64,000 nucleotides of DNA, from positions 1 through 64,000 of the forward strand of contig DATDGX010000019.1 in the NCBI GenBank assembly GCA_036521875.1. The letters are read 5' to 3'. Every line of letters starts with the position of its first letter. The first letter of the stretch is position 1. Both the position numbers and the translations under genes were made by a program. This DNA is from DATDGX01 sp036521875 (lineage in GTDB: Bacteria > Desulfobacterota > Binatia > Binatales > Binataceae). Under the pieces are notes generated by a model. It was not told where the DNA came from. It did not search any database and saw only the letters and a list, made by a program, of their open reading frames with translations. This document shows positions 18,041 through 27,271 of the stretch, piece by piece.

Positions 18041-19285
18041 CTAGTTCATCGCCGCCGCAATACTCAATCGGTGGCCGGCCGTGATCAGTCGCTGATAGCA
18101 ATCAAGCATCCTCGATGCGCATCGTTCCCATGAGAACTCCCGAATCATCCAGTCGCGCCCTTTGGCGCCCATCTCCCCAAGCGGCATCGCGCCGATCCTG
18201 GCAATCGCCTCCGCAAGACTCGCGGAACTGTTGTCGACCCACAGTCCGCAGCCGACCCGCTCGACATCGCTCCACGGAGTCCCCTGACTTGCGATGACTG
18301 CCGCGCCGTGCGCGAGCGCTTCGGCGACGACAATCGCGAAGTTCTCGGTATAGGATGGAACGACGGCGACATCAATGCTCTCGAAGAAGTGCGTCTTGGC
18401 CGCGCCGCGAAGGTCGCCGGCCATCGTCACGCGCGAGCCGAGGCCGAGGCTCCGAATCATCGCGCTCAGCTTCTCGACGTAGGCTGGCTCGCCGGATCCC
18501 GCAATCACGAGCGAGAATTCCACCTCGTGTCCATCTCCTAACTGCTTGCAGGCGGCGAGCAGATTCTCGATGCCCTTTTTGGGGTCGAGGCGGCCGATGA
18601 ATCCGAGGCGCAAGAGTCCGCCGCGCGCGCTGCGAGTGAGCGTGGCGGGAATGGCGACCCCGTTGGGAATGACTTCGATCGGCGCGCGCGGAAACCGTTT
18701 CGCGCTCTCGGCCGCTTCCTCCCGCGAGGTCGCGTGCAGGATCATTCGGCGCGGCGCGGCTGCCGCGCAGACCGTGTCCCAAATCGCTTTCGATACCACC
18801 CGCCGCGACCCTTCCCATCGTTGCAGCCCGCCGTGCGGAGTCCACAGCAGCGGTTTGCCCGCGATTCGGGCGGCCAACATCGTCGGGATGGTTGGAAACG
18901 AATACGCGGCGTGCAGATGGACGGCGTCAGCCCACCTTATGTGCGGCAACAGGCAGCGCACCATTTCGATCGAGACCGAGTTGCGCATCAGCCGCCGGCA
19001 ATAACGAACGCTCAGGTTGCCGTGCTGGTACGCTTCCAGCCGGTTGGATTCGAGCGACGCTCCTGGGCCATCCGCGTCGGTGGTCAGAACGCTGACTTCC
19101 GCACCGGCGCGCGTGACATGGCGCGCGAATTGATAGACCGCCTCCACCAGGCCTCCGTATTGCCACGCGGGCGCGAAGTGCGGGCTTACGTACAGGATTT
19201 TCGGCGCGCGCCGGGCGTCAGCGCGCTTGAATGCGGCCCCGCCTTCCGCGTCGAGCGTGCCCAGCACATTCGGATTGGCTCCCAT
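18041..19285 (-). CDS. GT4 family glycosyltransferase
   Basis: 414 residues of a GT-B fold enzyme. The acceptor-side half opens with KILYVSPHFAPAWQYGGLVEAVYQFARH, and the donor-side half has LGFIGRLDPKKGIENLL and the E(x7)E motif region PSYTENFAIVVAEALAHG. It would transfer a nucleotide-activated sugar to a lipid-linked or polymer intermediate in the cytoplasm. Donor and acceptor are unknown. Only 20 bp separate it from the next gene upstream, so it is co-transcribed with the flanking glycosyltransferases. Confidence 0.88.
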   Translation of the reverse strand: MGANPNVLGTLDAEGGAAFKRADARRAPKILYVSPHFAPAWQYGGLVEAVYQFARHVTRAGAEVSVLTTDADGPGASLESNRLEAYQHGNLSVRYCRRLMRNSVSIEMVRCLLPHIRWADAVHLHAAYSFPTIPTMLAARIAGKPLLWTPHGGLQRWEGSRRVVSKAIWDTVCAAAAPRRMILHATSREEAAESAKRFPRAPIEVIPNGVAIPATLTRSARGGLLRLGFIGRLDPKKGIENLLAACKQLGDGHEVEFSLVIAGSGEPAYVEKLSAMIRSLGLGSRVTMAGDLRGAAKTHFFESIDVAVVPSYTENFAIVVAEALAHGAAVIASQGTPWSDVERVGCGLWVDNSSASLAEAIARIGAMPLGEMGAKGRDWMIREFSWERCASRMLDCYQRLITAGHRLSIAAAMN

Positions 19286-19305
19286 GAGGTTGTCGCGACT
19301 TGGTA

Positions 19306-20382
19306 CTAACCGGCGGACTGGCGCGCTTCTGATGCGAGTGCGCGCGAACTGAGTAGCGGCTCGGCGGCAGCGAGAATCTCTGCGAGCCGATCCGCGTAGC
19401 TATGCTTTTCGGAGGTGACCTTGCGGCGCGCGGCTGCCGCGATTTGTTCACGCTCGTCGCTCGCGAGATAGCGGCGAACCTGCGCGACGAATTGTTCGGG
19501 TGAATCGAAAAACGCCGCTTCGCGATCTTCCTCGAACAGCGCCGCGTGCTCGGGCGTGCGTTCGGTGAGAATAAAGCCGCCGCAGGCCGGAATTTCGAAC
19601 GTGCGCATCACGTGATCGTCGCGATTCGCGCGGCGCACGAGGTTAGCCGCAATCTTCGCCCCGCCAATAGCAAGACGGAAATCGCGGCCATTTGCGAATC
19701 CGCGCCAGTACCGACGCAGCGCCGGAAAACGATCCCAATAACCGCCAAACAGATTCAAGCGAAGAGCCGGAAGCTCGCGTGTAAGGAGCTCGAAATACGG
19801 CGCGCGCTCGGAATCGCATCCGCCGACGAATACCACGTCGCAAATATACTTTGCTTTTTCAGCTTCCGTAGCGGGCAACTCTGGATAATGGAGTCCGGGC
19901 TTGTATCCGAAGCGGACGTACGCGGTATTTCGGCAACCGGCGCGCCGCACCTCGTCGATAATCGCGCGTTTGGTACATACGTAGAGATCGTAGATGGGAA
20001 TTGAATCCACCAGGTCGCGGCTGCTGTCAGCAGGATTGAACGGATCATCAGTGGCCCAATTGACCAGTACAGCTCCGGTTTGCTGCTTTATTGTTTTCAG
20101 CGTCGCCGGCGCGAACCACGCGCCCTTGCCTATCAGTATCAAGTCGGGCTCGAAGCTGGTCGCTTCATCAAGGAACGCGCGATTAAGGTTTCGATAGCCA
20201 CGGGGACGGCCTACCACGCGCGCGGCGACCCGCTCCGCAATCGAGCGCACATGATTCACGAAACGGGCATCGTCGAAGAAGCGATAGCTGCACAGCCCGG
20301 CCGCGGCGCGTGCGTCCAGTGCCTCCAGAAAGTGGGCGCTCGACGGATAAAACGCCATCGTTTCAGAGTACAGGATTCGCAT
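19306..20382 (-). CDS. CgeB-like glycosyltransferase
   Basis: About 358 residues from the ATG at 20382 (MRILYSETMAFYPSS), chosen because it restores a clean first strand and overlaps the preceding gene's end by 20 bp, the arrangement seen elsewhere in this run. The N-terminal half resembles DUF3880/CgeB proteins (LILIGKGAWFAPATLKTI, VNWATDDPFN), and the C-terminal half matches the Glyco_trans_1_2 module (TFEIPACGGFILTERTPEHAALFEE). CgeB-like proteins modify spore or surface polysaccharides in other bacteria. The exact sugar is unknown. Confidence 0.75.
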   Translation of the reverse strand: MRILYSETMAFYPSSAHFLEALDARAAAGLCSYRFFDDARFVNHVRSIAERVAARVVGRPRGYRNLNRAFLDEATSFEPDLILIGKGAWFAPATLKTIKQQTGAVLVNWATDDPFNPADSSRDLVDSIPIYDLYVCTKRAIIDEVRRAGCRNTAYVRFGYKPGLHYPELPATEAEKAKYICDVVFVGGCDSERAPYFELLTRELPALRLNLFGGYWDRFPALRRYWRGFANGRDFRLAIGGAKIAANLVRRANRDDHVMRTFEIPACGGFILTERTPEHAALFEEDREAAFFDSPEQFVAQVRRYLASDEREQIAAAARRKVTSEKHSYADRLAEILAAAEPLLSSRALASEARQSAG

Positions 20383-21535
20383 CGGCTCCAGCGGATCTCG
20401 CAGCAAGCGCATCGCGGTAGTAGTCCGTCGCGCGCCGGCCGTAGTCATCCCATCCGCCCAACTCGCGGGCGCGAGCCAGCGCCGCTTCGCCCATCTGCTC
20501 GCGCCGCGCGGGATTTTCGTAAAGCAGCAGGAGCCGTTCGCGAATGGCGGCGGCATCGCGAATCGGAACGATGAAACCTTCGACGCCATTGGTGAAAATA
20601 TCGGCGGCTCCGGTGTTCTCGGTTGCGATTACTGGAACACCGCACGCCATCGCCTGCGCCTGAACCAGCGCGAGCCCTTCTTCAATCGACGGGAGCACCA
20701 GGACCGAGGCTTGGCTGTAGTGTTTGTAAAGCTCGGTGCGTGGAAGGACGCCCGCGTAGCGGAAGGTGCCTTCGTACTTCGCCATGATGGGACGCATCTC
20801 CGGTTCAATCACACCAATCACGCATAGCTCGATGTCGGGAGCTCTAATCCCGGCCATCGCTTCGAACAAATAAGGCAATCCCTTGCGCAGGGTTACGGTT
20901 CCGACAAACAGAACGCGGAATGCGCGATCGCATTTCGGTTCGCGATGAAACATCGCCAGGTCAACGCCATAAGGATTGAGCCTCAATTTCTCGCGAGGCA
21001 CGCCCTGGTCGACAAACGTGCGCAACACCTGCGTCGACGGCACAAAGATCAGATCGCAAAGCGCATACTCTTCGAGCTCGCGCTCCATCACGCGCGGATC
21101 GACTCCGGCGAAGCGCAGGCCGAAGCGAGCGTATTCGTCGCGGAGAATTTCATCCTGATATTCAATGTGCGTTGAGCCGCGGTCGCAGATGGTCAGCGCC
21201 CCATATCTCGACCGTGCCGTGCGATGGCTCTGCAAGCCAAAGCTCGATAGACAATGGAACGCGTCGCACGGAACCAGCCGCTCACTCATCCACCCATCGA
21301 AGGTCTGGATCACCGGAAAATTCAACCGGTTCCGTACGCGGGTGAATCCAAAGCGGTTCGCAAGCATCGCAGGGGCCATCAACCACGGAAATGTACTCAC
21401 CGTTTCCCGCGGCACTCCAAGCACTTTCCACGAAGGATAAGCGCTGTACAGGTGCTCGAGATGGCCGAGGCGTTCGAGCTGGCGCGCCAAATCAAAGGTA
21501 TGAAAGGGACCGGCACTCCCGACGCATATTCTCAT
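20363..21535 (-). CDS. GT4 family glycosyltransferase
   Basis: A 390-residue GT-B protein starting MRICVGSAGPFHTFDLARQL. The donor-binding half shows VLFVGTVTLRKGLPYLFEAM and VLPSIEEGLALVQAQAMACGVPVIAT, with the E(x7)E region. There is no signal peptide, so it acts at the cytoplasmic face of the membrane on the growing repeat unit. Its 3' end overlaps the CgeB-like start, and 36 bp separate it from the next gene upstream. The specific sugar is unknown. Confidence 0.88.
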   Translation of the reverse strand: MRICVGSAGPFHTFDLARQLERLGHLEHLYSAYPSWKVLGVPRETVSTFPWLMAPAMLANRFGFTRVRNRLNFPVIQTFDGWMSERLVPCDAFHCLSSFGLQSHRTARSRYGALTICDRGSTHIEYQDEILRDEYARFGLRFAGVDPRVMERELEEYALCDLIFVPSTQVLRTFVDQGVPREKLRLNPYGVDLAMFHREPKCDRAFRVLFVGTVTLRKGLPYLFEAMAGIRAPDIELCVIGVIEPEMRPIMAKYEGTFRYAGVLPRTELYKHYSQASVLVLPSIEEGLALVQAQAMACGVPVIATENTGAADIFTNGVEGFIVPIRDAAAIRERLLLLYENPARREQMGEAALARARELGGWDDYGRRATDYYRDALAARSAGADANPVL

Positions 21536-21571
21536 AGTGCGGCCAGATGCGGCCCCATTACATCAAGTCGT

Positions 21572-22957
21572 TCAGACGCCGATCGCGACATCCCCGGGTC
21601 GCGCTCCGGGCGCGAGTTTGGGCGTCACGGTGCGCGTCAGTTCGAAAATGCGATCGAGCACCGGCTGGAAAAGCCGCTCATAGTTGTAGCGGCTCTCGAA
21701 GGCTTCGCGCGCAGCGCGGCTCATCGCGACGTAGGCATCGCGGTCAGCGAGAATGTTCGCGATCGAATTTGCGATCGACGCGGGATCCTTCACGTCCGCA
21801 AACGATACCCATCGCTCGTTGCCCAGGAACTCCCGATAGCTCGCGCGATCCGGCACCACGACCGGCAACCCGAGCGCGGCGTATTCGAACAGCTTGTTGG
21901 GAGCGGACCCCGAGTATTCCCAGTTCTTCGAGACCGGCTGATACAGCAGGAGGCCGACCGCGGCACGCTCCATCCGCCGGATTCGCTGATCGCGAGACGG
22001 CCATCCGTCGAGAGAGAGACGCGGCTCTACTGCGCGTGCACGCGCGAGCATGTTGAGCTCGCGCCCGAAGTCGTCGGGGACAAACCCGATCAAGTCGAGT
22101 TGGAACGCATCGTCAAGATGCTCGAGCGCGCAGACCGCCTCACGATGGCCATTATCGCCTCCAATCGATCCGACGTAGCAGATCTTTTTCTCCGCGAATC
22201 TGCGTTGCGCGAGCTCGCGCCAGTCCGATCGTCCCGGATAAAAGCCGATGCTCGCTCCGTTAGGCACGATAACCGCCGGCCGCGCGTCGCCCGCTTTGCC
22301 GAGCCAGTATGCAGCTCGATATTTCTCCGGAAAAACGACGCAGCTCGCCGCGCGCGTATTGCGCAGCGCCGACTTGACTATCCAGGTCTGCAGCGAAGTC
22401 AACGGTGGTTTCTCGAGCTCCGGGAGATCGTGACAATGAAAAACGATAGGTACCTGGCTGTCACGCGCTCGCGCGCGCACCGCTGCCGCAAACGCATGCG
22501 CGTCAAACGCGTAGATGATATGCGGCTTGAGCTCGGCCACCAGACGGCGGCCCCGCGACACGAAGCGGACGTACTCGGTGAACTTGCTTAGCGCAGGCGC
22601 TGCGGTTTTTTCCTCGGGTGTCGCGTAAGAGCCGACCGTTTCGACGCGCACCGCCTCGGGCCAGCTATGGGGCGGCCCCGCGACGTTGCGCGACAGTAGA
22701 TGAATCCGAAAGTGCTCGCTCAGCAGACTGACCGCGTTGATGGTCGGCGGATAGTAGCTCGGGTTGGAATACATCATCAGCAGCAGCGTCCGCGTTTGGG
22801 GCCGGCTGACGTCAACCGGCCAGTGACCGCCGGGGTCAGGCTGCTGGCGCGGTGAGGTGGCCGTACTCTTCGATGCCGCCGACAAGGACGGCGTGTGACG
22901 CGTCGCGACGCGGAGCCGTTCGAGGCGGCTCACGCTGCGCGCTCCTGGCGCACCCAT
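21572..22957 (-). CDS. GT4-like glycosyltransferase
   Basis: 461 residues as read from 22957; the first 55 or so are low-complexity and precede the first fold strand (TLLLMMYSNPSYYPP), so the true start may lie downstream. The 28-bp overlap with the flippase gene end favours an early start. The fold shows FHCHDLPELEKPPL in the N-half and CYVGSIGGDNGHREAV with APNKLFEYAALGLPVVVPD in the C-half. It is more divergent than its neighbours. Probably adds one sugar of the repeat; donor unknown. Confidence 0.78.
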   Translation of the reverse strand: MGAPGARSVSRLERLRVATRHTPSLSAASKSTATSPRQQPDPGGHWPVDVSRPQTRTLLLMMYSNPSYYPPTINAVSLLSEHFRIHLLSRNVAGPPHSWPEAVRVETVGSYATPEEKTAAPALSKFTEYVRFVSRGRRLVAELKPHIIYAFDAHAFAAAVRARARDSQVPIVFHCHDLPELEKPPLTSLQTWIVKSALRNTRAASCVVFPEKYRAAYWLGKAGDARPAVIVPNGASIGFYPGRSDWRELAQRRFAEKKICYVGSIGGDNGHREAVCALEHLDDAFQLDLIGFVPDDFGRELNMLARARAVEPRLSLDGWPSRDQRIRRMERAAVGLLLYQPVSKNWEYSGSAPNKLFEYAALGLPVVVPDRASYREFLGNERWVSFADVKDPASIANSIANILADRDAYVAMSRAAREAFESRYNYERLFQPVLDRIFELTRTVTPKLAPGARPGDVAIGV

Positions 22958-24441
22958 CCGCCCACCACTGCGCGGGCGGCGCGGCGCTCTTCATCACTAA
23001 GGCCGATCAATCCGAACGCCAGAACGAACGCGACGACGATCAGAGCGGCAACTGCGGCCGACTCGGGAAGCGAGGCAGCACTCTCGGGCCTCCACAGGAT
23101 GACGGTCGCGGCGAGCGCCGCAGCGCAGACGGCGGCTCCAGGAGCGAGTTCGCGCGCGGCGCTGCGCAGCGACACGTGCAAGGTTCGCAGCGCCGCGTAC
23201 GGTATGAACCATGCGTTGGTCAACAGCGCCGCCGCGATAGTGCCGCCGATAACGCCGACCAATCCGTACCGCCTCACCCACCAGAGGGAAAGCGCGAGGT
23301 TAAGCAATCCCTCTACGACGCTCAGCACCGACCACGCATAGTGCCGGGTGGTTGCCCACAGCACGGTCGCGCCGGGGGCAGCCCACACGGTCAACCAGAA
23401 CAGCGCGACCTGCAAACCATAGGTTAGATGTCCCGGAAAGACTTCCCGGCCCGCCCACAAGCGCAGGAAAGCCGGCCCGACGACGATAAGTGCGATCGCT
23501 CCGACGGTGGCGTAAAGCAGTGCCAGTCGTATCGAGAACATCAATCCGCTGCCGATCCGCTCGACCCGGCCCAAAGCAAAGTTGGCGGTGACAGTCGGCA
23601 CCAGCGCCACTAGCGCGACCGAGAACACGCTCGCGCACATCACCATCAGGCGCATCGGAACCGCATAGAGCGTGACCGCCGCGGCTCCGAGCGCATAGCC
23701 GATTACCAGATTGTCGAGACCCGAAATCAGCGTGCCTCCGATCTGGATGCCGAGGAAGCCCAGGGACGGCTTCAGCATTTCGCGCAGCAAGCGGGAGGAA
23801 AACCGCGCGAGCCGCGGCCACGCTTCACTGCTCTGGCGGCGAAGTTGCCGGTACGCCACCAGCGGCGCGAGAACCTCCGACGCGCCATTGATCAGCGCCA
23901 CGGCGAGGAGTTTGAACCCGGCGACCAGCGCGAGCGCCAGGATCGCGACGCGCACCGTGTTGGTGCCCGCATTGATCGCCTGCTCCTGGTCGACACGCTG
24001 GAACGCCCTGAGCATCATCAGATGAACCTTGAGCGGAAATCCGATCATGACGAGGCCGAGATATACGAGCGCGGCGGCGAGAACCGCGGGGCCGCCGTGA
24101 AGCGCCAAGCGGCCGCCGAAGTATGGCGCCGCAATCGCAAACGCCGCGACGATGACGGCAGCCACAGCCGCGTAGGTGAAAAACGCCGTCGAGATCAGCG
24201 CGCCAACTTCGTGCGAGCGATCTTGAGCGAGCGCCTCCGCGGCGCGATTGCTCACCGCCTGTGCCATCCCGAGGTTGGCGAGACTCAGATAAGACGTCAG
24301 GCTCAAGACCACGAGCCATTGCCCGTAGGTCACGGTGCCCAGGTAGCGCAGGTAGATCGGCACCATCACCAGCGGAACGGCCAGCGAAACCGCCCAGTTG
24401 GCGTAGGTCCACGCAATATTACCTGTGACGGAATTCTTCAC
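22930..24441 (-). CDS. Wzx-type oligosaccharide flippase
   Basis: A 503-residue polytopic membrane protein of the MATE/MOP polysaccharide flippase family. It starts GTG-AAG-AAT at 24441 (MKNSVTGNIAWTYANW), with about twelve to fourteen hydrophobic segments alternating with short charged loops, for example VPLVMVPIYLRYLG near residue 20 and LGFLGIQIGGTLISGLDNLVIG in the middle. It would flip the undecaprenyl-linked repeat to the periplasm. The start lies inside four 20-bp tandem repeats (24422-24501), which duplicate its own first codons. It overlaps the next gene's start by 28 bp. Confidence 0.85.
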   Translation of the reverse strand: MKNSVTGNIAWTYANWAVSLAVPLVMVPIYLRYLGTVTYGQWLVVLSLTSYLSLANLGMAQAVSNRAAEALAQDRSHEVGALISTAFFTYAAVAAVIVAAFAIAAPYFGGRLALHGGPAVLAAALVYLGLVMIGFPLKVHLMMLRAFQRVDQEQAINAGTNTVRVAILALALVAGFKLLAVALINGASEVLAPLVAYRQLRRQSSEAWPRLARFSSRLLREMLKPSLGFLGIQIGGTLISGLDNLVIGYALGAAAVTLYAVPMRLMVMCASVFSVALVALVPTVTANFALGRVERIGSGLMFSIRLALLYATVGAIALIVVGPAFLRLWAGREVFPGHLTYGLQVALFWLTVWAAPGATVLWATTRHYAWSVLSVVEGLLNLALSLWWVRRYGLVGVIGGTIAAALLTNAWFIPYAALRTLHVSLRSAARELAPGAAVCAAALAATVILWRPESAASLPESAAVAALIVVAFVLAFGLIGLSDEERRAARAVVGGWVRQERAA

Positions 24442-24501
24442 GCTGAGATAGAAGTCATCACGCTGAGACGGAGTTCTTCACGCTGAGACAGAGTCCTCCA
24501 C
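24422..24501 (-). repeat. Four 20-bp tandem repeats at the flippase start
   Basis: The unit containing the start reads GTGAAGAATTCCGTCACAGG on the minus strand, and three more units sit upstream at exactly 20-bp spacing (GTG at 24461, 24481 and 24501). They differ by a few substitutions, which suggests age. Because 20 is not a multiple of three, slippage would shift which GTG is in frame. The repeat includes the flippase start codon itself. Confidence 0.75.
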
Positions 24502-24558
24502 GCTGGGTAAGGCCGCGATGGGCGCGCGCCGCTATTCGCGTCGCCGCGATGCCGATTC

Positions 24559-24577
24559 TGTCAACCTGGTCACCCTC
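24559..24577 (-). repeat. 19-bp 3'-end motif, copy 2
   Basis: Sense reading GAGGGTGACCAGGTTGACA overlaps the stop codon of the GT4 gene at 24576 by two bases. It is one substitution away from the copies at 5454-5472 and 47201-47219. Confidence 0.6.
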
Positions 24578-25793
24578 AGTCAGCGCGCGCCGCGGGCCGC
24601 GCGACGATCGTATCCAGCGCGATGCGGAGACCTTTGCGATCCGCCTCGAAGCTGAAGCGTCCGACGCGCTCCAGGCTCTTCGCGCCCATCGCCGCCGCAT
24701 GCTCGGGACTGCTGGTGAGCATCCGCAGCCGGTCCGCAAGCGCGGCGATGTTACCGACCGGAAAGACGAACCCGTTTTCACCCTCCGCAACGAGATCAGG
24801 TGCGGCGCCCACCGCGTCGCTCACGATCACTGGCTTGCCTGCATTCATGACTTCGTTGATGACGAGTCCCCACGGCTCGCGTTCCGCGGGCAGCACGAAT
24901 ACGTCGCACAGATCATAAATGGCGGGAAGTTCGGTCTGATTCCTGAAGCCGACACATCGAACCGAACTCCAGCCGAGCTTGCCGGCGCGAGCCTCGAGCG
25001 CGGCGCGATCTTCGCCATCGCCGACGATCAGCAGATATGGCGCTGGCTCGCCGCGGCCATCGGGGGAGAGCCGCGCGTACGCTTCGAGCAGATCACCGCC
25101 GCGTTTCCGGTGCTCGAGTTTGGAAGCGAACAGGATCACGGGGCGTGCGGGCTCGAGTCCCAGTTCCACACGCAATTGCTCACGACGCGGACGCGCCTGC
25201 TCCGCGCGGGCGCGGAAGAACGCGTTGTCGACCGCGTACGGCATCGGGAACAGGCGCTCCGCCGGCACTCCGTAGCTCCGATAGTAATCGCGATTGAGCG
25301 TGCCGATCGTCAGAAACCCATCGATGGCGCGGAACAACGGAGGCAGCAGGCGCTTCTTCAGGTTGAGCACGATCGGATCGCGGCTCTCGCATTGGGGCTG
25401 GGAATCGCCGCGCAGCAACACCTTGATTCCGAGCCAGCGCGCGGCGGCGATAGCGCGCAAGCACGCCTGATGCGCATAGCCATGGATCCACAGCGCCTCG
25501 ATCCCCGCCGCCGCGAGCCGCTTGCGCAGCCGATACGTCCACGGCCGCCAAAACGAGAGCCGCGCACCGTCACCGACGCAGGGAAGAAATTCAGAGCGGT
25601 AACCGTCGAGCAGCGGAACGTCCCAGTTGACGTCGATACCGAAGCCGGCATCGCGATAGCGGCGGGTCGATAGATCGCTCAGATAGAAAACCGTCAGATC
25701 GATCTCGGGACACGCGGCGAGAAACCGAAACAGCGGCGCCTGGTACTGGATCGGATGGCTTACCAGGCATCCGACGCGATACGGCGATTCCAT
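24576..25793 (-). CDS. GT4 family glycosyltransferase
   Basis: About 405 residues from ATG 25793 (MESPYRVGCLVSHPIQYQAPLF), chosen because AGGA lies a normal distance upstream. The N-half includes VLLRGDSQPQ and the C-half ILFASKLEHRKRGGDLLEAY, with a PAEREPWGLVINEVMNAGKPVIVS acceptor-donor motif in which EPWG leads into the E(x7)E site. Probably adds a sugar in the EPS assembly line. It shares a transcript with the GT9 gene 53 bp upstream and the flippase downstream. Confidence 0.87.
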   Translation of the reverse strand: MESPYRVGCLVSHPIQYQAPLFRFLAACPEIDLTVFYLSDLSTRRYRDAGFGIDVNWDVPLLDGYRSEFLPCVGDGARLSFWRPWTYRLRKRLAAAGIEALWIHGYAHQACLRAIAAARWLGIKVLLRGDSQPQCESRDPIVLNLKKRLLPPLFRAIDGFLTIGTLNRDYYRSYGVPAERLFPMPYAVDNAFFRARAEQARPRREQLRVELGLEPARPVILFASKLEHRKRGGDLLEAYARLSPDGRGEPAPYLLIVGDGEDRAALEARAGKLGWSSVRCVGFRNQTELPAIYDLCDVFVLPAEREPWGLVINEVMNAGKPVIVSDAVGAAPDLVAEGENGFVFPVGNIAALADRLRMLTSSPEHAAAMGAKSLERVGRFSFEADRKGLRIALDTIVARPAARAD

Positions 25794-25846
25794 TTCGATT
25801 TTTCCTGTAAGGAGCACGCGAGGCGCGGAGCCTTGTCGCGCGCGGT

Positions 25847-27067
25847 CTAGGCTGATCGGCGGGCTTGCCCGGTGCTACCCTGCGAAGGCCTGAGGCCGCG
25901 CGACGCCGCGCCGTCCAGTTCCGCGAGCTTTCGATCGGCCGAGGCGATTACTTCGTCGACCTCGATGAGCTTGATACAGCGATTGTCGTAGGGGCACTTG
26001 TCGAGAAAACAGGTGTCACAATCCACCGACTTGCGGATCACCACGTGTCCGGAACCATGCGGCCGCCATTTGCCCTTGAAGTCCCGGCACGCGAACAATG
26101 AGACGCACGGAGTTCCGACCGCCGCCGCGAGGTGCTGCACGCCGGAGTCGTTGCAGATCACCAGTGAGCATCGGCGCAGGACCTCGCACGACTCGAGCAG
26201 CGAGGTGCGGCCGGCCAGGCTCTCCGCCGCGGGACCGATCCCGCGCGCGATCTGCTCGCCGAGCGCGACATCCGACGCGCCACCCAGGATCGCAATCGCG
26301 AAGCCCTGACCTTCGAGATGGCGGCCCACTTCCACGAAGCGCTCGGCAGGCCATCGGTTTGGCTCGAGCTTGGCGCCTGGCGCCAGTGCGACGAGCGGAT
26401 GCGACAACCTGGCGCGGTTCAGCGCTTCGTCCACGGAGCGCACGCGCTCGTCATTGAGCGCGATCGGAAACGAGATCTCTCGCACCGGGATTCCTCCCGC
26501 CTCGACAATCGCCGCCAGCCTCTCGACCTCGTCGGGAAACGCGATGAACTCCGACTGTGCGGCGGCGGCGAGATGCATTCGATCGTATTGCCATCCGAAG
26601 CCCCAGCGCGCGCCCGAAGCCCAGGCTACGATCATGTTTCGAATCAGCGTCGGCAGCGTCGCGGCGACCGCGGGCAATTCGATCCACAGGTCGAAGCGAC
26701 GCGCTCGCATCGCGCCGAACAGCTTGATTCGGCCCGGAACGGTCTCGATGTCTTCGGCGTAGTAGACGAGAATTTCATCGAGCCACTCCGCTCCGTCGAG
26801 CAACTCGCGCGCGCCGGTAAGACCGCGCTTGCCCGGCGAGGTGATGAGCGTGATGCGCGCACGCGGGAATGCCGTTCTCACCGCGTACATCGCGGGGATC
26901 GCGCACGCGGCGTCGCCGATGTTGCCGATTCGATAGATGCATAGGCGTTCAGGCGTGACCGGTCGCGCCGCCGGCCACAGGCACTTGCAGATGATGCGCA
27001 GGAAGACGTTGCTGGCAGCCCGCAGGAACTGGGCCGCGCTGGCCTGCTGGCGGCGAAACGCCTTCAT
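25847..27067 (-). CDS. GT9 (heptosyltransferase-like) glycosyltransferase
   Basis: 406 residues resembling ADP-heptose:LPS heptosyltransferases. Early motif IYRIGNIGDAACAIP, later VALAPGAKLEPNRWPAERFVEVG, and the nucleotide-binding ICNDSGVQHLAAAVGTPCVSLF are family hallmarks. A short cysteine-containing tail (CDTCFLDKCPYDNRC) is also common in some GT9 members. It would act on the cytoplasmic side, on a lipid-linked or core sugar. Whether it uses ADP-heptose cannot be told from the sequence. No heptose biosynthesis genes were noticed here. Confidence 0.87.
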   Translation of the reverse strand: MKAFRRQQASAAQFLRAASNVFLRIICKCLWPAARPVTPERLCIYRIGNIGDAACAIPAMYAVRTAFPRARITLITSPGKRGLTGARELLDGAEWLDEILVYYAEDIETVPGRIKLFGAMRARRFDLWIELPAVAATLPTLIRNMIVAWASGARWGFGWQYDRMHLAAAAQSEFIAFPDEVERLAAIVEAGGIPVREISFPIALNDERVRSVDEALNRARLSHPLVALAPGAKLEPNRWPAERFVEVGRHLEGQGFAIAILGGASDVALGEQIARGIGPAAESLAGRTSLLESCEVLRRCSLVICNDSGVQHLAAAVGTPCVSLFACRDFKGKWRPHGSGHVVIRKSVDCDTCFLDKCPYDNRCIKLIEVDEVIASADRKLAELDGAASRGLRPSQGSTGQARRSA

Positions 27068-27271
27068 TGATTGCGCGGCACGAAGCCGGCGATTGGGCGG
27101 GGATTCAAGCTAATTTCCGCATACTCGTAATGCCGGACTAGTCGCTTGGCGGCGAGGAGCCACCCCTCCTCGACATCAAAATAATGGATGTTCGTGGCAG
27201 CGAAGTTCCGGCGCCGGCCGCGCGACTCCGGACTGAGACTTCGCCGGCGGGCAATGGCTAAAACGAAACCC
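27068..27271. other. Short intergenic gap within the EPS run
   Basis: About 200 bp between the GT9 gene and the Wzz-like gene. I saw no recognisable gene. This is one of the longest gaps within the run between 10.5 and 33.7 kb and could hold an internal promoter, but no -35/-10 pair was clear. Confidence 0.35.

Noticed and set aside
21254..22591. Plus-strand frame of 445 codons opposite two glycosyltransferases
   Set aside because: Antisense shadow with typical GC-rich shadow composition and no protein motifs.
24549..25673. Plus-strand frame of 374 codons opposite the GT4 gene
   Set aside because: Shadow of a clear GT4 coding region.
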